A stretch of 8,780 nt of DNA from Bacillota bacterium (GTDB lineage: Bacteria > Bacillota > Clostridia > Oscillospirales > Acutalibacteraceae), in the NCBI GenBank assembly GCA_023460155.1, contig JAEWRF010000050.1:1-8780 (forward strand), written 5' to 3'. The translations under genes were made by a program, and so were the position numbers. The notes beneath the pieces were generated by a model. It did no database searches and was not told the DNA's origin. It was given only the letters and a program-made list of their open reading frames with translations. Position 1 is the stretch's first letter; each line of letters begins with the position of its first letter. This document shows, piece by piece, positions 5,914 through 8,780 of the stretch.

Positions 5914-8247
5914 TTATTCCATCCCCTGTTCCCTGTATTTTGTCAGAGCAATCGCAGCCTGTCCAAGAGATATGCCGCCGTCGTTCGTTGGAACCCGGCT
6001 GTGGGTATAGACTTCGAATCCGTTTTTCTCCAGATAATCCAACGTCAAGCCTAAAAGGATCTGATTCTGAAACACTCCGCCGCTGAGAGCTACCCGGTTT
6101 ACGGCTGTTTTTTCCCGGATGGACCGACATACCTCAAGCACGATATCGGCGACGGTACGATGGAATGCGCCGGAGATCCGGGAGATATCCGTGCCTTTCC
6201 ACACATCTGCAACGATCGCGGAAATCAGCCGCCTAACACTGATCTGATTTCCGGATTCGCCTGTAAGGATGTCATACGGATAGGAGGCATCGTCTTCGGG
6301 GCGGGCCTCTTTTTCAAGCCTAACGGCCGCCTGCCCTTCATACTCAATTTTACTGCACAGGCCGACCAGCGCCGATACCGCGTCGAACAGTCTTCCGACA
6401 CTGCTGGTCAGCGGAGTATTGATGCGTTTCTCGATCTGCTGCCTGACTAAACTGACTTTTTCCGCTTCGATCTGTTTCAAAAAAGAAAGTGAAGGAATTT
6501 GATCCGCCCCGTAAATCCGGATCAGATAGCTGAAAGCCATTCTCCACGGCTCCAAAATGCCGATTTCTCCGCCGGGCAGCGGTACATACTCAAAATGAGC
6601 ATGCCTTGCGAAGCCGAAATAATCTCCTACAAAGAATTCTCCGCCCCAGATGTTTCCGTCTTCCCCATACCCGGTACCGTCGAAGGCGACGCCGATCACC
6701 TTCCCGACCGCCTTATTTTCGGCCATACAGGATGCGATATGCGCATGGTGATGCTGAACCGGAATTTTCAATGTTCCCGTCAGTCCGTCGGCGTACTGAG
6801 TGGAGAGGTAATCGGGATGCAGGTCGAAAGCGGCCGCTTCCGGATGAATCGAAAAGATTCTTTTAAAATGTTCGATCCCTGCTTTAAAAGACATCAGAGT
6901 TTCAAGATTTTCCAGGTCGCCGATGTGATGACTGAGAAACGCCTTCGCGTCTTTTGTAAGGCAGAAGGTGTTTTTCAGTTCTCCCCCGCAGGCAAGGATG
7001 GAGGGAATCCGCCGAGATGGAAAATTCAAATCTTCAATCAGAAAGGAAAGGTCTATGGGGAGCGGCACATAGCCCCGCGATCTTCGGATAACAGACTCCT
7101 TTCCGCGGAAAACACCCGTAACGGAATCGTCCGTCCGGATATAAATTTTCCTGTTGTTCGTGAGAAAATAATCCGCGATTCCGGCTAATCCAGAAATTGC
7201 TTCGCGATCTTTGTAAAAAATCGGCTCACCCGATCGGTTGCCGCTCGTCATGACAAGGAGTTTCAGACCGCTTTCAAAAAGCAGGAAGTGTACCGGGGTA
7301 TATGGCAGCATGATGCCCAATTTGCTGTTATCCGGAGAAATCGCATCGTCAAGGAGACGTGAGCCGGGTTTCCGGTCAAGCAAAACGATCGGTCTTTTCT
7401 CACTTTGCAGAAGCTCGGACTCCTTTTGATTGACGAAGCAGTACTGCAGCACTGTTTCCATATCTTTTGCCATAAGGGCAAAAGGTTTTCCGTCCCGCTT
7501 TTTTCGCTTTCGAAGCTCGCGCACGGCGCCGCTGTTTTCAGCGTCGCAGGCCAGATGATAGCCGCCCAGCCCTTTGACCGCAACAATCTTTCCTGTTCTC
7601 AGCAGTTCGGCTGTTTTTTCAATTTCGCCGTCCTCCGCGACCCTGGTTTCCCGGGAATCCAGCAGGGACAGAGAGGGACCGCACCGGCCGCACGCGACCG
7701 GCTGGGCATGGAATCTCCGGTCCGACGGGTTATGATATTCGTCCGCACATTCCTCACACATCGGAAAAGAGCGCATGGTCGTATTGTTCCGGTCATACGG
7801 AATGTTTTCCGCAATTGTGAACCTCGGTCCGCAGTTTGTGCAGTTGATAAAGGGGTACCGATACCTTCTGTTCCCGGGATCTCTCATTTCTTTCAGGCAG
7901 TCTTCACACACCGACAGATCCGGAGAAATATACGCTTCCCGGGCATTTTCGGAGCTGCTTGCCCGGATTGTAAAATCGGTGTACCCGACCGGCTCTTCGT
8001 TTTTTACTTGGAACGTATCGATCGAAGACAACAGAGGGGCTTCCTCACGCAGCCGTCTGAGAAAGCTCTCCATATCTTCTGAAGTCCCTTCGGCTTCAAT
8101 ATGGACGCCGCCGGAAAAGTTGTTCACCCAGCCCCTGATCCGGCAGTCATGCGCAAGGTGAAATACGAAAGGCCTGAAGCCTACCCCCTGTACGATACCG
8201 TTGATCGATACAATTGATCTCTCGAGTTTATCCGACAAGGTTCCCAT
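5914..8247 (-). CDS. hypF: Carbamoyltransferase HypF, [NiFe]-hydrogenase maturation
   Basis: The 777-residue protein has all HypF parts in order: an acylphosphatase domain (GIVQGVGFRPFVFH, 18-30); two zinc-finger pairs (C114/C117 with C136/C139, and C164/C167 with C186/C189); a YrdC-like domain (about 200-390, KGLGGYHLACDA); and a Kae1/TobZ-like C-terminal domain with HHHAHIAS (499-506), DGTGYGEDG (523-531), WGGE and the late GGVFQN. It makes carbamoyl-adenylate from carbamoyl phosphate and ATP and loads the HypE cysteine. No expected motif is missing. The start is arguable. The annotated ATG (8247) has AAGGA directly against it, whereas a TTG at 8238 lies 9 nt after the same site, which would give 774 residues. 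The gene follows hypB by 81 nt and is coupled to hypE. Confidence 0.96.
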   Translation of the reverse strand: MGTLSDKLERSIVSINGIVQGVGFRPFVFHLAHDCRIRGWVNNFSGGVHIEAEGTSEDMESFLRRLREEAPLLSSIDTFQVKNEEPVGYTDFTIRASSSENAREAYISPDLSVCEDCLKEMRDPGNRRYRYPFINCTNCGPRFTIAENIPYDRNNTTMRSFPMCEECADEYHNPSDRRFHAQPVACGRCGPSLSLLDSRETRVAEDGEIEKTAELLRTGKIVAVKGLGGYHLACDAENSGAVRELRKRKKRDGKPFALMAKDMETVLQYCFVNQKESELLQSEKRPIVLLDRKPGSRLLDDAISPDNSKLGIMLPYTPVHFLLFESGLKLLVMTSGNRSGEPIFYKDREAISGLAGIADYFLTNNRKIYIRTDDSVTGVFRGKESVIRRSRGYVPLPIDLSFLIEDLNFPSRRIPSILACGGELKNTFCLTKDAKAFLSHHIGDLENLETLMSFKAGIEHFKRIFSIHPEAAAFDLHPDYLSTQYADGLTGTLKIPVQHHHAHIASCMAENKAVGKVIGVAFDGTGYGEDGNIWGGEFFVGDYFGFARHAHFEYVPLPGGEIGILEPWRMAFSYLIRIYGADQIPSLSFLKQIEAEKVSLVRQQIEKRINTPLTSSVGRLFDAVSALVGLCSKIEYEGQAAVRLEKEARPEDDASYPYDILTGESGNQISVRRLISAIVADVWKGTDISRISGAFHRTVADIVLEVCRSIREKTAVNRVALSGGVFQNQILLGLTLDYLEKNGFEVYTHSRVPTNDGGISLGQAAIALTKYREQGME

Positions 8248-8252
8248 TCCTT
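8248..8252 (-). promoter_or_regulatory. Ribosome site that leaves the hypF start in doubt
   Basis: AAGGA, within a minus-strand A-rich run, abuts the ATG at 8247 with no spacer, which is too close for normal use. It is ideally spaced, 9 nt, from an in-frame TTG at 8238-8236. Homologues start close to the acylphosphatase motif, so either start leaves the protein complete. Confidence 0.45.
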
Positions 8253-8328
8253 TTTGTCAATCATCGCAGGTCAAGGCCGATTCGGGATGCACAGTGCAGA
8301 CCGGGCCCGAGCGGCTCTTCCATTTTAT
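8248..8328 (-). other. 81-nt spacer between hypB and hypF
   Basis: This gap is longer than the other spacing in the operon. It holds a small G-C palindrome (CGGGCCCG), a short TGCAC/GTGCA hairpin and a 20-codon frame at 8323-8261 that starts with ATG 9 nt after an AAGG in the hypB end. There is no T-run that would mark a terminator. I see no convincing gene or promoter in it. Confidence 0.4.
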
Positions 8329-8780
8329 TCAGCCTTTTTTTGCTTTTTCCGACATCTGTTCTCTGATCCAGGAGCACAGTTCATCCAGCCCCCGGTCTTC
8401 GGTACAGGATGTTTCAAAAAAAACGGCTTTGTCATTGATTGATCGGACGTCGTCATAAAATCTTTGCCTGTCAAAATCCGTATGCTCGATCAAATCGATC
8501 TTATTCAAAATAACAGCCTTCGATTTTTCAAACGCCAGCGGGTACTTCAGAGGCTTGTCGTTGCCTTCCGCCGTGCTCAGAACCGTTATTTTAATATCCT
8601 CACCGATTTCGAATTCGGCGGGACAAACCAGATTGCCTACGTTTTCTACGATCAGCAGTTCGATTTCGTCGAGATTCAGGCCGTCGATTGCGTCCTTAAT
8701 CATATACGCGTCAAGGTGGCATGCGCCGCCGGTGTTGATCTGAACGACCGGCACACCCTTAGCCTCGATTCGTTGGGCAT
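8329..8780 (-). CDS. hypB: GTPase HypB, nickel insertion for [NiFe]-hydrogenase (5' part outside window)
   Basis: The last 149 residues of HypB are visible. They show VPVVQINTGGACHLDA with the Cys-His pair and ENVGNLVCPAEFEIGE with the second Cys; Cys-His and Cys form the nickel/zinc site of the G domain in known HypB. VLSTAEGNDKPLKYP and the guanine-specificity motif NKIDL follow. HypB uses GTP hydrolysis, with HypA, to deliver nickel to the hydrogenase large subunit after HypC-F have built the iron centre. The P-loop and any His-rich nickel-storage stretch would lie to the right of the window. The stop TGA is at 8331-8329, and the tail is lysine-rich (EKAKKG). It heads a hypB-F-E order whose promoter is outside the window. 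Confidence 0.95.
   Translation of the reverse strand, partial: AQRIEAKGVPVVQINTGGACHLDAYMIKDAIDGLNLDEIELLIVENVGNLVCPAEFEIGEDIKITVLSTAEGNDKPLKYPLAFEKSKAVILNKIDLIEHTDFDRQRFYDDVRSINDKAVFFETSCTEDRGLDELCSWIREQMSEKAKKG

Noticed and set aside
8261..8323. 20-codon frame in the hypB-hypF spacer
   Set aside because: It has an acceptable start context, but its short composition gives no evidence of a protein and 80-nt gaps contain such frames by chance.
1..8780. Mobile elements, CRISPR, tRNA or rRNA genes, riboswitches
   Set aside because: No transposase, terminal repeats, regularly spaced repeats, cloverleaf or known riboswitch core was found on either strand by reading.

Overview
The window looks like the chromosome of a strictly anaerobic Gram-positive bacterium, most likely class Clostridia (perhaps an Oscillospiraceae-type fermenter). 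The reasons are strong Shine-Dalgarno sites with some TTG/GTG starts, moderate GC, an AraC regulator with a low-GC-Firmicute flavour, a [NiFe]-hydrogenase maturation operon and an aldehyde ferredoxin oxidoreductase (AOR)-type operon. The taxonomic call is inference. There are no tRNA, rRNA, IS, CRISPR or phage signatures.

Layout. (1) Bases 1-3695, minus strand, read right to left: a four-cluster ferredoxin-like electron-transfer protein (AorA/HycB/YdhY type); an unusually short AOR-family protein whose ATG overlaps the ferredoxin stop; and a long membrane protein of the NuoL/M/N-Mrp antiporter family that runs off the left edge. (2) 3696-3983: an AT-rich divergent control region. (3) 3984-4838, plus strand: an AraC-family regulator ending in a perfect 18-bp hairpin that also serves the convergent hyp operon. 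(4) 4900-8780, minus strand: hypB (5' end outside the window), hypF and hypE, which mature the NiFe(CN)2CO centre of [NiFe]-hydrogenases.

How it may fit together (inference). The ferredoxin and AOR-like proteins next to a proton/sodium-channel subunit suggest an ion-translocating, membrane-bound redox complex. Nearby hyp genes make a group 4 [NiFe]-hydrogenase module plausible just beyond the left edge, with the divergent AraC protein as the obvious candidate regulator.

The striking aspect is loss of expected parts with open frames kept. The AOR-like protein has its first domain and all four cluster cysteines but lacks roughly 150 residues of the middle, including the catalytic glutamate/histidine region and one of two pterin motifs, and its C-terminal tail is short. 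The adjacent membrane protein begins in the middle of one antiporter module and continues into a second, complete one. The hyp operon goes straight from hypF to hypE with no hypC or hypD. These may be separate evolved simplifications, deletions in this lineage, or (for the first two) one remodelled electron-transfer/ion-pump unit; comparison with relatives would decide.
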